Of a stretch of DNA of 6,789 nt, positions 1-6,740 are shown piece by piece. Source of the DNA: an uncultured Opitutales bacterium (lineage in GTDB: Bacteria; Verrucomicrobiota; Verrucomicrobiia; Opitutales; UBA2995); contig CALGUT010000595.1 of NCBI GenBank assembly GCA_937920335.1, positions 1 through 6,789 of the forward strand, written 5' to 3'. The position numbers and the translations under genes were made by a program. Position 1 is the stretch's first letter. Each line of letters opens with the position of its first letter. A model generated the notes under the pieces. The model did no database searches. It was given only the letters and a program-made list of their open reading frames with translations, and was not told the DNA's origin.

Positions 1-2231
1 CATCCGCGTCGCTGCCCAACTACTACGACCGCAGAGACGGGATCGACACGTTTACCTCAGTATCGATCATTCAAAACGGCAGTGCTGTCGTCGGCGAAGA
101 AGGCGCTCCTGCCAGGATCAAACGGGATCGGGTCTCACCGGAATTTTTTGAAACGTTAGGAGTTCCTCTATTTATGGGGCGAACCTTCACAGACGACGAG
201 ATGATCTACGAGAACAGCGGCAAGTCCATAGTCACCTATGACTTCTGGCAAAGCTACTTCGACGGCGATCAAGACATCCTTGGAAGCACATTTGTGATTG
301 ATGGCTATTCGAATGAAGTGGTTGGAGTTCTGCCTAAAGGGTTTCAATTCCTTTCCAGCAAAGCTCAGTTTTATGTACCAGCTGCGAGCAACCTTAGGGA
401 CCGCGAACCCGACAATCGCCATTCAAACAACTTTTTCTTCGTCGCTCGGTTAAGGCAAGGGACGTCCCTTGCGGTTGCCCAATCTCAAATGGATACTTTC
501 AACGCCTCCCATATGGAAACGGATCCCGTTGCCCACCTCCTCAAAGGAGTTGGATACAAGACCTATGTTAAAGACCTCCGTGACGACCATGTATCCAGTA
601 TCAAGCCAACGCTACTGCTTCTCCAAACGGGAGTCCTGTGTCTCCTCCTCATCGGTGGTGTCAACATCATCAACCTCTTCCTGATCCGCGCCAGTACCCT
701 ATCAAAAGAGATGGCAGTTCGTCAGGCCCTAGGGGCAGGTCGCCGTGATATACTGCGATCAACGCTCTATGAAACACTCACACTCACCACACTCGGAGCG
801 TTTCTTGGAATCGCAATCGGTTCCGTCGGTGTACGAATGATGGCAGGTCTGGGAATCGATAAACTTCCGCTGGGAGCCGGTGTCGCCCTCGACACCCGGG
901 TGTCTCTAGTCGGAATCGCCGGCTCGTTTATCGTCGGTATCGTTTTGGCCTTACCTGTAATTTGGTTTCATATGAAAGGGCAAATTGCCACCACCCTGCA
1001 GGCGGAATCACGCAGTGGCACTTCCAGCAGAAACGCCCAACGAGTCCGACATGGGTTTATCGTCGCGCAAATAGCCCTCACGTTTGTACTCCTAACGGGG
1101 GCCAGTATGATGACGATTAGTTTGAAACGAGTCATGGCCGTATCTCCCGGTTTTAATCCCACTCCACTCTTGTCCGGTCATATATCACTGCCTAAAAAAC
1201 GGTATCCAGAAAAGGCCGAACGGATGGCGTTCCTTGATCGCTTGTTGCCGACGATTAGAGCCATTCCAGGTGTAAGCGAAGCTGCCATAAATACAGGCCT
1301 TCCATTCAGCGGAAACAACAGTGACAATGCGATCACGATCGAAGGACTTGAATACAACGACGAAAATTCGATCCGGGCCCATTATACGGCAGGTGTTGAA
1401 GGCGCCTATTGGAAACTCATGGGCATACCGCTCATCGAAGGTAGATTTCTGGATACCGCTGATGCAAAAGCAGACACGCGAGTCTGTCTCATCGATAGTG
1501 ACATGGCCGCTTTTTACTGGCAGGACGGAGAAAGCCCCATCGGGAAGCGGCTGGTACAAAATGTAGAGTTCAAAGAAGACGAGGCATTCACTATCGTGGG
1601 CGTAGTCGGTGGTGTAAAAAGGAATGAACTGGGAGACCAGTCTCCAAAAGGCTCTGTATATTTCCCCTTCCAACACCAACCCTGGAATAATTTTTCGCTC
1701 GTGGTAAAAACCGGGATAGATCCTTCTATGATCATGCAAACCATCAGAAGGACCATACTGGAGCTCGATCCAGAGTTACCCATCGATGATCTAAAACCCA
1801 TGGAGACACGTATCCTCGAGAGCCTAACTGATCGTCGTTCTCCGGCTCTGCTCGCATCCGTATTTGCGGTCGTTGCTCTGTTACTCGCGGGCATAGGAAC
1901 CTACGGGGTACTAGCGTATGCCGTAGCCCAACGGCAAAAAGAAGTGGGTGTCCGCATGGCATTGGGAGCCCGGCCAAGCCAAGTGCGCGGACAATTCCTC
2001 ATGTTGGGTCTCCGACTCCTCAGCCTAGGGCTCATCATCGGTCTTATCGGTAGCTGGTTCGCCAGTAAATTGATGACTGGACTCTTGTATGACATGCCCA
2101 CACTCCACATCGCCTCGGTGCTTTCCGCCGCATCCGTGATGGCAATCGTATCGCAGCTCGCTTGCCTGATACCTTCCATTCGGGCATCAAGAGTAAGCCC
2201 AACGATCGCACTCAATGAAGCCGCTATTTAA
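1..2231 (+). CDS. MacB/FtsX-like ABC transporter permease, ADOP type (5' end outside window)
   Basis: The frame is open from the window edge (first full codon at 3) to TAA at 2229-2231, giving 742 visible residues. The ATG at 174 is internal, because similarity to the family begins before it (the S-x-P-x-Y-x-D-x-R pattern at visible residues 3-11). Two copies of the MacB layout are seen: periplasmic core domain about 1-200, membrane segments near 203-228, 257-280 and 301-322, a linking segment near 350-370, a second periplasmic domain about 375-612, then segments near 616-640, 667-689 and 701-721. Each half has the FtsX cytoplasmic motif, KEMAVRQALGAG (235-246) and QKEVGVRMALGA (645-656). This duplicated form matches the 'acidobacterial duplicated orphan permease' group of about 800 residues, so roughly the first 60-90 residues, with the first membrane segment, are missing. 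Family members work with a separate ATPase to move a substrate or transmit force across the inner membrane. The substrate cannot be read from the sequence and no ATPase gene follows it. The 3' end overlaps the convergent monooxygenase gene by 4 bp. Confidence 0.93.
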   Translation, partial: SASLPNYYDRRDGIDTFTSVSIIQNGSAVVGEEGAPARIKRDRVSPEFFETLGVPLFMGRTFTDDEMIYENSGKSIVTYDFWQSYFDGDQDILGSTFVIDGYSNEVVGVLPKGFQFLSSKAQFYVPAASNLRDREPDNRHSNNFFFVARLRQGTSLAVAQSQMDTFNASHMETDPVAHLLKGVGYKTYVKDLRDDHVSSIKPTLLLLQTGVLCLLLIGGVNIINLFLIRASTLSKEMAVRQALGAGRRDILRSTLYETLTLTTLGAFLGIAIGSVGVRMMAGLGIDKLPLGAGVALDTRVSLVGIAGSFIVGIVLALPVIWFHMKGQIATTLQAESRSGTSSRNAQRVRHGFIVAQIALTFVLLTGASMMTISLKRVMAVSPGFNPTPLLSGHISLPKKRYPEKAERMAFLDRLLPTIRAIPGVSEAAINTGLPFSGNNSDNAITIEGLEYNDENSIRAHYTAGVEGAYWKLMGIPLIEGRFLDTADAKADTRVCLIDSDMAAFYWQDGESPIGKRLVQNVEFKEDEAFTIVGVVGGVKRNELGDQSPKGSVYFPFQHQPWNNFSLVVKTGIDPSMIMQTIRRTILELDPELPIDDLKPMETRILESLTDRRSPALLASVFAVVALLLAGIGTYGVLAYAVAQRQKEVGVRMALGARPSQVRGQFLMLGLRLLSLGLIIGLIGSWFASKLMTGLLYDMPTLHIASVLSAASVMAIVSQLACLIPSIRASRVSPTIALNEAAI

Positions 2232-3514
2232 GACCGTCCTTTAAGAACCTTGGCCGACTTTGCGAAATAAGTGTCCAGCTTGTGCGCCGCGAAGGTTAGG
2301 TCATCGCCCGTAAGCGGCAACGTCTGTAAGACCAAGTTCAGATCAATATTTTCAGGGGACGATTTCATGCCTTCTCCGGCTGAAAAGTAAGCGAGTGAAG
2401 CTAGATCTTCCCACTCCGTTCGAATCGATTTGGCCACTATTTCAATTTCATTCGTGTCACCGGTTTGCAAATACCCATCTACAGCCTCTACCACTTTTCC
2501 TGCTTCCGGTATCCCATGATTAATACTCTTGGCACTTAAGGGAAATCCAGAACGAGCTGAATCACCCAAGAGGAAGATCCCATTATCCCAAATTTGATCA
2601 GCTAAACGGATACCAAAGGGAACTGCTGCACGCCAGACGATGTCCAAATTTCTGTGCGCAAAATAAGGCATCCGCGACGCTAGTAACTCTTTTAGCTCCT
2701 GATCTCCTAGTCCGGAGAAGTTCCCAAGATCCTCATCATATACCTCATGACTTTTGTCACGGTCGGCTGAAACCGCCTCTAACTGACTCATCGTGAATCC
2801 ATAACGAGATCGGTGGTTCGGTAAAGGAAAGTGGCTGGAAGCACCCAGGTCGGAAAAACCGAGGGTGAGCATGGTATCATCATTTTGCTCTCGCTGGCAT
2901 TCGAAGACCACCGATCCCATCGTATCACCCACTGCTTCATAGGGAATTTTATTAAGGCGACGAATAAGAGAATGAAAACCATCCGCCGCAAGCACGACCT
3001 TAGCCTCCAGGCCGAATGTACGATCTACCAACATCTCCTCATGCATAACGGCGTACCCCGTCATGTGCCTCCCCAGTTTATCGATGGTTACAAGTACACC
3101 ACCCGCACTCCTATTAATCCGCGCGACTCGATGATTCCACAGGATCTTTTTCTTGGATGCCTTGAGGCACGAGACCAATACGTCTTCCAACTCCCCTTGA
3201 GGAATAGACACAATGAACGGAAAGGCAGACGGCAGAGTGGATAGGTCAAACACCGCAGTACAATCGGTTCCCTTAAATAACTGAATACCCTTGATAGCCA
3301 GCGCTCGGGCCAACACAGATTTCAACAAACCCATGTCATCAAAAAACGCTAAAGTTTCCGGAGACAGTAAACAGGCTTTACTATGCTCACTCGGACCGGA
3401 AGTCTTATCGAGAATTTCGAAGTCGATACCGCGCTGCTGAAGGGAAATGGCCGCTGTTAGCCCTACTGGACCCGCACCTACAACGAGGACTTGAGTTTTC
3501 TTGTTCGTCCGCAT
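2228..3514 (-). CDS. FAD-dependent monooxygenase, PHBH/UbiH-like, with degenerate second FAD motif
   Basis: This 428-residue protein is probably a cytoplasmic flavoprotein of the class A (single-component) aromatic hydroxylase fold. The N-terminal Rossmann motif is intact: GAGPVG (G13, G15, G18), with D36 at the end of the second strand where the FAD ribose is usually bound. SKACLLSPETL at 45-55 matches the family SRAxxLxPRTL stretch with K46 replacing R. Q106 and L109-E110 fit the QxxLE helix. The middle ADG motif is present at 177-179 (AADGFHS). The second FAD motif starts with G317-D318 but reads GDSARSGFPLSAKSINHG where the family has GDAAHxxPPxGGxGxNxG, so H becomes R321 and the GGxG loop becomes S327-A-K-S330. 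N332 and G334 are kept. The start is ATG at 3512-3514 with an AAAGGA ribosome-binding site 8 nt upstream. The substrate is unknown. It lies 204 bp downstream of the SRPBCC gene and converges on the permease. The motif changes leave its hydroxylase activity uncertain; the family call itself is firm. Confidence 0.9.
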   Translation of the reverse strand: MRTNKKTQVLVVGAGPVGLTAAISLQQRGIDFEILDKTSGPSEHSKACLLSPETLAFFDDMGLLKSVLARALAIKGIQLFKGTDCTAVFDLSTLPSAFPFIVSIPQGELEDVLVSCLKASKKKILWNHRVARINRSAGGVLVTIDKLGRHMTGYAVMHEEMLVDRTFGLEAKVVLAADGFHSLIRRLNKIPYEAVGDTMGSVVFECQREQNDDTMLTLGFSDLGASSHFPLPNHRSRYGFTMSQLEAVSADRDKSHEVYDEDLGNFSGLGDQELKELLASRMPYFAHRNLDIVWRAAVPFGIRLADQIWDNGIFLLGDSARSGFPLSAKSINHGIPEAGKVVEAVDGYLQTGDTNEIEIVAKSIRTEWEDLASLAYFSAGEGMKSSPENIDLNLVLQTLPLTGDDLTFAAHKLDTYFAKSAKVLKGRS

Positions 3515-3522
3515 TTCAAGTG

Positions 3523-3528
3523 TCCTTT
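3523..3528 (-). promoter_or_regulatory. Ribosome-binding site of the monooxygenase
   Basis: On the minus strand AAAGGA lies 8 nt before the ATG at 3512-3514. It supports this start and is the only clear Shine-Dalgarno sequence among the four minus-strand genes. Confidence 0.7.
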
Positions 3529-3551
3529 CTATGGTAATGGTTTCGGCGTGA

Positions 3552-3586
3552 ACCCATTAAAGATCCTCTCAGAATGGGTGGATCTT
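3552..3586 (-). repeat. Two interleaved perfect 7-bp inverted repeats upstream of the monooxygenase
   Basis: ACCCATT (3552-3558) is complementary to AATGGGT (3573-3579), and AAGATCC (3560-3566) is complementary to GGATCTT (3580-3586). The arms are ordered 1-2-1'-2', with spacers of 1, 6 and 0 nt on the plus strand. Each stem has three G-C and four A-T pairs. If transcribed as the monooxygenase leader this would be an H-type pseudoknot or, given the very short connecting loops, two competing hairpins. It lies 38-72 nt upstream of the ATG and just before the ribosome-binding site. It could instead be a DNA operator with paired half-sites. The pairing is seen directly; the role is inferred. Confidence 0.6.
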
Positions 3587-3597
3587 GAGTCGCACGT

Positions 3598-3628
3598 GAT
3601 ATATCCTAATATGTCTAACCTACACCAA
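3598..3628 (-). promoter_or_regulatory. Weak candidate promoter for the monooxygenase
   Basis: On the minus strand a TTGGTG (-35-like, 3623-3628) and a TATATC (-10-like, 3598-3603) are separated by 19 bp, longer than the optimal 17. Transcription from it would start near 3591, so the interleaved inverted repeats would lie at the very 5' end of the message. This is sequence resemblance only. Confidence 0.2.
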
Positions 3629-3718
3629 TTTTGAGAACGAGCAAAGCGGGCTAGGATTTAGCCAAGAGCTATGCAAAAACCTTATGCGCAATATTAATTA
3701 GCGTTGGAGTGCCTACTG

Positions 3719-4165
3719 CTATTTCAAGAGCGCTTCGATCCCATCCAATGGTCCTGGTCCCATAGATCGACCAAATCGATTTAAGAACCACGCCAAACGC
3801 CTCACCCACTTTGGTAGCCCCGAATCCGTCAAATCGACCGTGTGTCGAATCTTCAATTTACGGGTACCGATCGCTTCAAGAAGAAACGTCTCAGTGACGG
3901 CCCCTAGCCCTTTGGATTTGGATTCGAACCGGTATCTGAAGGAAATCAGTGATTCTTCCTCCCAAGCTATGATTTCTCCTTCGCATTCCTCAACATTCGA
4001 ACCCATGGAAAAGTCAGCGCTAAAGCGGGCACCCAGTCCGGCTCCGCTAGTAAGGGCAGACCTGATACACTTAGGATTCCAGGCTGGCATATTCCCAGGG
4101 TCATGAATAACCACCCACACCTCACTTACGCTGAAATCGAAGGTTCTGTTGTCCACTAATTTCAC
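3719..4165 (-). CDS. SRPBCC (START-like / polyketide cyclase-like) family protein
   Basis: This 148-residue protein has the normal length for a single SRPBCC domain, a helix-grip fold with a deep pocket for hydrophobic ligands. The early motif VSEVWVVIHDPGNMPAWNP (residues 13-31) is the characteristic first helix followed by D-P-x-x-x-P-x-W-N-P. A beta-rich centre follows, including ETFLLEA and KLKIRHTVDL, and the C-terminus (about 115-148) looks like the long closing helix ending in LDGIEALLK. No signal peptide or membrane segment is seen, so it is likely cytoplasmic. The start is GTG at 4163-4165: an in-frame TAA lies four codons upstream, so the only other choice is the GTG at codon 4. No good Shine-Dalgarno sequence precedes it. 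The ligand or reaction cannot be assigned; relatives include aromatase/cyclases, lipid-transfer proteins and polyketide-cyclase-like proteins of unknown function. The monooxygenase gene follows on the same strand, suggesting but not proving a shared pathway. Confidence 0.85.
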   Translation of the reverse strand: MKLVDNRTFDFSVSEVWVVIHDPGNMPAWNPKCIRSALTSGAGLGARFSADFSMGSNVEECEGEIIAWEEESLISFRYRFESKSKGLGAVTETFLLEAIGTRKLKIRHTVDLTDSGLPKWVRRLAWFLNRFGRSMGPGPLDGIEALLK

Positions 4166-4176
4166 GGCTCTATCTT

Positions 4177-4206
4177 AGTTTAGAAGTGCCCACGAAAACA
4201 ATTCAA
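4177..4206 (-). promoter_or_regulatory. Candidate sigma70-type promoter for the SRPBCC gene
   Basis: On the minus strand TTGAAT (4201-4206, four of six to TTGACA) is followed after 18 bp by TAAACT (4177-4182, four of six to TATAAT). The -10-like box ends 11 nt before the GTG start, so the message would be nearly leaderless, which fits the missing ribosome-binding site. Confidence 0.3.
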
Positions 4207-4255
4207 AACTAGCAATATACCTTGAGATTGTCCGAGTTACTGCTACTTACTTCCA

Positions 4256-5446
4256 CTAATCTTCCAATTCTATATGAACCCGGTAGTAGCGCTGGGAAAC
4301 GTTCGGCACTTTCAGGATAGTAGCATCCGAAGCCGTTTCTATGATCGTCCCATCCAGTTGATCCGTAAGCTGAGCCCAAGGCCCTTCTTTCAAATCCTGG
4401 CTTACCTCGAAGCGATAATTCAGATCAGGATAATCGATAAGCGAAGGGTACCTGAAAACCACATAATCGGTACCACCGATCAATTCACGAGAGACCTCAG
4501 GAGCTTGAATCGAATCAGCCTTTTCAGGATCTAAATCGAACAGAAATTCGAACGCATTCGAGAACGAGTCGTCATCGGGGTTTTCCAGAGGTGTCGTCTC
4601 ATCAGCAGATGACTCCGCGAAATTGTCATTCTTCCACGTATCGTAGGAGTTGGCATCTCCGACTGTGAGGAACACGTACTGAGGTAATGAATCTGGAGCG
4701 ATAATAGTCTGTCCATTTCTGGTAACCCGCACTCGAAAGGCACCCTGATCCTCAGTCGAAACATTCACTACGGAAAACGTCGATTCCGTGGCACCGACAA
4801 TATTCTGAAATTGAGACAAACTGGAACCTACGTTCCGTTGCCACTGAAACGTAGTGCCTTCTTCTGAGGCCACTTCCACTGTAAACTCCGCGGTCGAACC
4901 CACAGCTACCACTGCGCTCTGAGGTGACTTTGTGATATCCGGCCCTTCGAGTGTAACCTGTATGTTGAAATTAATAGAAATGGATCCCGGTTCATATGCT
5001 GGATTATTAAACCAAGAAAGGACGGATAGCTTCATTGGGAATACACCGGTAGCCTCTGGAATACCAGAAATGGTAACGACACCACCTGATAAGACTACGG
5101 CGAGACCTGAAGGTAGTTCACCATCTAAAGAATAGGTTACGATGGAAGCATCTTCACCTGCTATAGCAAAGACCATGTATTCACCCGATACACCTACCGC
5201 TGCACCAGGACCAGGCTCTACAGATAAATCTCCAGTTGCGGCCGTTACACTGTTATAAGTAGTCGATGTTATCACAGCCCCTGCAACCCATTTAAACATA
5301 TGGACTAACTTCGGTCCTACAGAAAACTGCGCATCCGCAAGCATTTTGAGTACGGGCGTCCGCTGCAAGAGAACCATCAACGCAAAGCCGGACCACGCGA
5401 ATCGCGCACGGACAATACTGATTCGATTATACCACTTGGACACCAT
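4256..5446 (-). CDS. Ig-like domain protein B, exported or surface, paralogue of protein A
   Basis: Protein of 396 residues, no named family recognised. The N-terminus has a basic start, a hydrophobic stretch (16-27) running into LLQRTPV (26-32), then LADAQFS (36-42) and a second hydrophobic stretch KWVAGAVITSTTYNSVTAATGD (52-73), suggesting a signal or membrane anchor with possible cleavage near 70. Residues about 74-165 resemble a putative-Ig (He_PIG) repeat (GELPSGL 109-115; VVTISGIPEATGVFP 123-137). Residues about 168-262 are an Ig-like domain with EGTTFQWQR (196-204), GAT (218-220) and EDQGAFRVRV (232-241). WKNDNF (271-276) leads to a degenerate EF-hand-like loop at 289-300 (N, D, D kept at 1, 3, 5 and E at 12, but S at 6 and 8). 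The C-terminus is a beta domain ending YYRVHIELED. There is no cysteine and no LPXTG or PEP-CTERM tail. The ATG start is bounded by a stop six codons upstream and lacks a clear ribosome-binding site. The likely role is structural or adhesive at the envelope; function is unknown. Confidence 0.85.
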   Translation of the reverse strand: MVSKWYNRISIVRARFAWSGFALMVLLQRTPVLKMLADAQFSVGPKLVHMFKWVAGAVITSTTYNSVTAATGDLSVEPGPGAAVGVSGEYMVFAIAGEDASIVTYSLDGELPSGLAVVLSGGVVTISGIPEATGVFPMKLSVLSWFNNPAYEPGSISINFNIQVTLEGPDITKSPQSAVVAVGSTAEFTVEVASEEGTTFQWQRNVGSSLSQFQNIVGATESTFSVVNVSTEDQGAFRVRVTRNGQTIIAPDSLPQYVFLTVGDANSYDTWKNDNFAESSADETTPLENPDDDSFSNAFEFLFDLDPEKADSIQAPEVSRELIGGTDYVVFRYPSLIDYPDLNYRFEVSQDLKEGPWAQLTDQLDGTIIETASDATILKVPNVSQRYYRVHIELED

Positions 5447-5515
5447 GAGTTGTTTCAGAATTTAGCTGTATGGAAAAAGAAAACGAAGGTTCTAAAGATC
5501 AATCGATAATCCTGT

Positions 5516-5552
5516 AAAAACTCCGGATGCAATCTTTTAGGTGAATCCCCGG
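5516..5552 (-). terminator. Weak terminator-like hairpin after protein A
   Basis: On the minus strand CCGG-GG-AT pairs with ATCCGG (5545-5552 with 5523-5528) as six base pairs with a two-base GG bulge around a 16-nt loop, followed by AG and a run of five T (5516-5520). The stem is short and bulged, so at most it would attenuate read-through from protein A into protein B. Confidence 0.25.
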
Positions 5553-5564
5553 TGCGTTTACAAT

Positions 5565-6731
5565 TTATTGGGTAACAACCCGAATACGACTAAAGCTTCG
5601 TGGCGCGGCCGGCAGTTTGATGAAATAACCGTCCGGGGTTGAATCAATAATTACCCCATCCACTCCATCAACAAGAGGCGACCAACCATCCGCGTTCGGA
5701 ACGGAATTACCTTCAGCGAATACGCTAACGATGGAAGATTCTGTCAGCGGTGGAAACCTGTAAACGGCATACGGCATCCCGTCATTCGTTTCATGAGTCG
5801 TTTCAACTAACTGCGTTTTCTGCATCGCATTCGGGTTCAGACCAAAGGTGAACTCGACCAAATTGATTAAACCGTCTTCATCCGGATCTTTGTCAAAGGC
5901 GGTATCTTCACCAAACGGATCGTCGAAATTACTTTCCTTCCAAGCCTGTAAAGGAGACGCATTTATCGCCACGATCGCAACAGCACTCAGTTGAGAACCT
6001 TGCGCATCCGTTGCCACAACCGCGTAAAGGCCTGAGTCACTCGTGACCGCTGAATTGATCGTCAAGGTTGGATCCGTCGCTCCTTCGATATCCTGAAACT
6101 CATCATTATCGCCGATGATCCGCTGCCACTGAAACGTCGTACCCTCTAGTGCATCTACGGCTACTGACAGATTAAGTGACTCTCCCCAGGAAACAATCTG
6201 ATCGGACGGTTGCTGAGTAAATACAGGTCCAACGGCTTCGACCCGAATCATAAAATCAAGGTCTGCGCCTTTGTCACCGGTCTTGTTTGCACCTTCCCAA
6301 GCTTGAACTGTTATCGGAAACGATCCTGCTTCAGTCGGTATCCCATCAATCGTCACGATTCCAAAACCAACGTTTATGGTAGAAGTTAGACCAGCCGGTA
6401 AATCGCCATCGACAATCCAGGTCTCTGGAACTAACGCCCCGTTACCCTCGATTTCCATAACCACACGAAACTCTTCTCCAACTGAAACCGTGGTAGTATC
6501 CAAATTGGCCCTAAACACCACATCCCCAGAAGCACCGGTAACTGAGTTGTAAGCACCGACCATCACTGAACCCGCCACGACTGTCCATAGATGCTGGACT
6601 CGCGGCATCAACGAAAATTGAAGGTCCGCCAAAAATCGCACCACGGGCGAACGTTGCAGCAAAACACTCATCAAAATGATGGGCCAGGAGAGTTTGTGAA
6701 AGAAGTACCTTAGATTCATAAGCGCAGACAT
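5565..6731 (-). CDS. Ig-like domain protein A, exported or surface, paralogue of protein B
   Basis: Protein of 388 residues with the same layout as its downstream neighbour. Residues 14-25 are hydrophobic and run into LLQRSPV (24-30), LADLQFS (34-40) and a second hydrophobic stretch with VVAGSVMVGAYNSVTGASGD (51-70), probably a signal or membrane anchor with possible cleavage near 67. A putative-Ig (He_PIG) repeat covers about 71-165 (GDLPAGL 109-115, IVTIDGIPTEAGSFP 125-139). A cysteine-free Ig-like domain covers about 168-256, with EGTTFQWQR (196-204), GAT (217-219) and SDSGLYAVVATDAQGS (231-246). WKESNF (264-269) precedes a canonical EF-hand-type loop DPDEDGLINLVE (282-293), then FTFGLNP. 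The C-terminus is a beta domain ending SRIRVVTQ. No cell-wall sorting tail is present. The start ATG at 6729-6731 is chosen because an in-frame TGA lies upstream with no other start codon between; the ATG at codon 5 is possible. No Shine-Dalgarno sequence is seen; a TATACT box lies 9 nt upstream. Function is unknown; envelope attachment or matrix roles are guesses. Confidence 0.85.
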   Translation of the reverse strand: MSALMNLRYFFHKLSWPIILMSVLLQRSPVVRFLADLQFSLMPRVQHLWTVVAGSVMVGAYNSVTGASGDVVFRANLDTTTVSVGEEFRVVMEIEGNGALVPETWIVDGDLPAGLTSTINVGFGIVTIDGIPTEAGSFPITVQAWEGANKTGDKGADLDFMIRVEAVGPVFTQQPSDQIVSWGESLNLSVAVDALEGTTFQWQRIIGDNDEFQDIEGATDPTLTINSAVTSDSGLYAVVATDAQGSQLSAVAIVAINASPLQAWKESNFDDPFGEDTAFDKDPDEDGLINLVEFTFGLNPNAMQKTQLVETTHETNDGMPYAVYRFPPLTESSIVSVFAEGNSVPNADGWSPLVDGVDGVIIDSTPDGYFIKLPAAPRSFSRIRVVTQ

Positions 6732-6740
6732 GAATTTACA

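Noticed and set aside
174..176. ATG at 174 as the start of the permease
   Set aside because: The same frame is open back to the window edge and already encodes family-typical periplasmic-domain sequence before this codon.
1185..1739. Open frame of 184 codons on the minus strand inside the permease
   Set aside because: It is fully antisense to a strongly supported coding region, resembles no family I know, and has an unlikely residue composition.
2831..3244. Open frame of 137 codons on the plus strand inside the monooxygenase
   Set aside because: It is the shadow of the monooxygenase gene, whose motifs (ADG, QxxLE) lie on the other strand over this stretch.
3593..3605. Adjacent palindromes CACGTG and GATATATC
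   Set aside because: Short palindromes of 6 and 8 bp are common by chance and no repeat of them is seen elsewhere in the window.
3649..3663. Hairpin GGCTA / TAGCC with a 5-nt loop, downstream of the SRPBCC gene on the minus strand
   Set aside because: Only five base pairs, about 55 nt after the stop, and not followed by a T-run, so it is not a convincing terminator.
4226..4255. Possible terminator after protein B
   Set aside because: No stem longer than a few base pairs and no T-run could be found.
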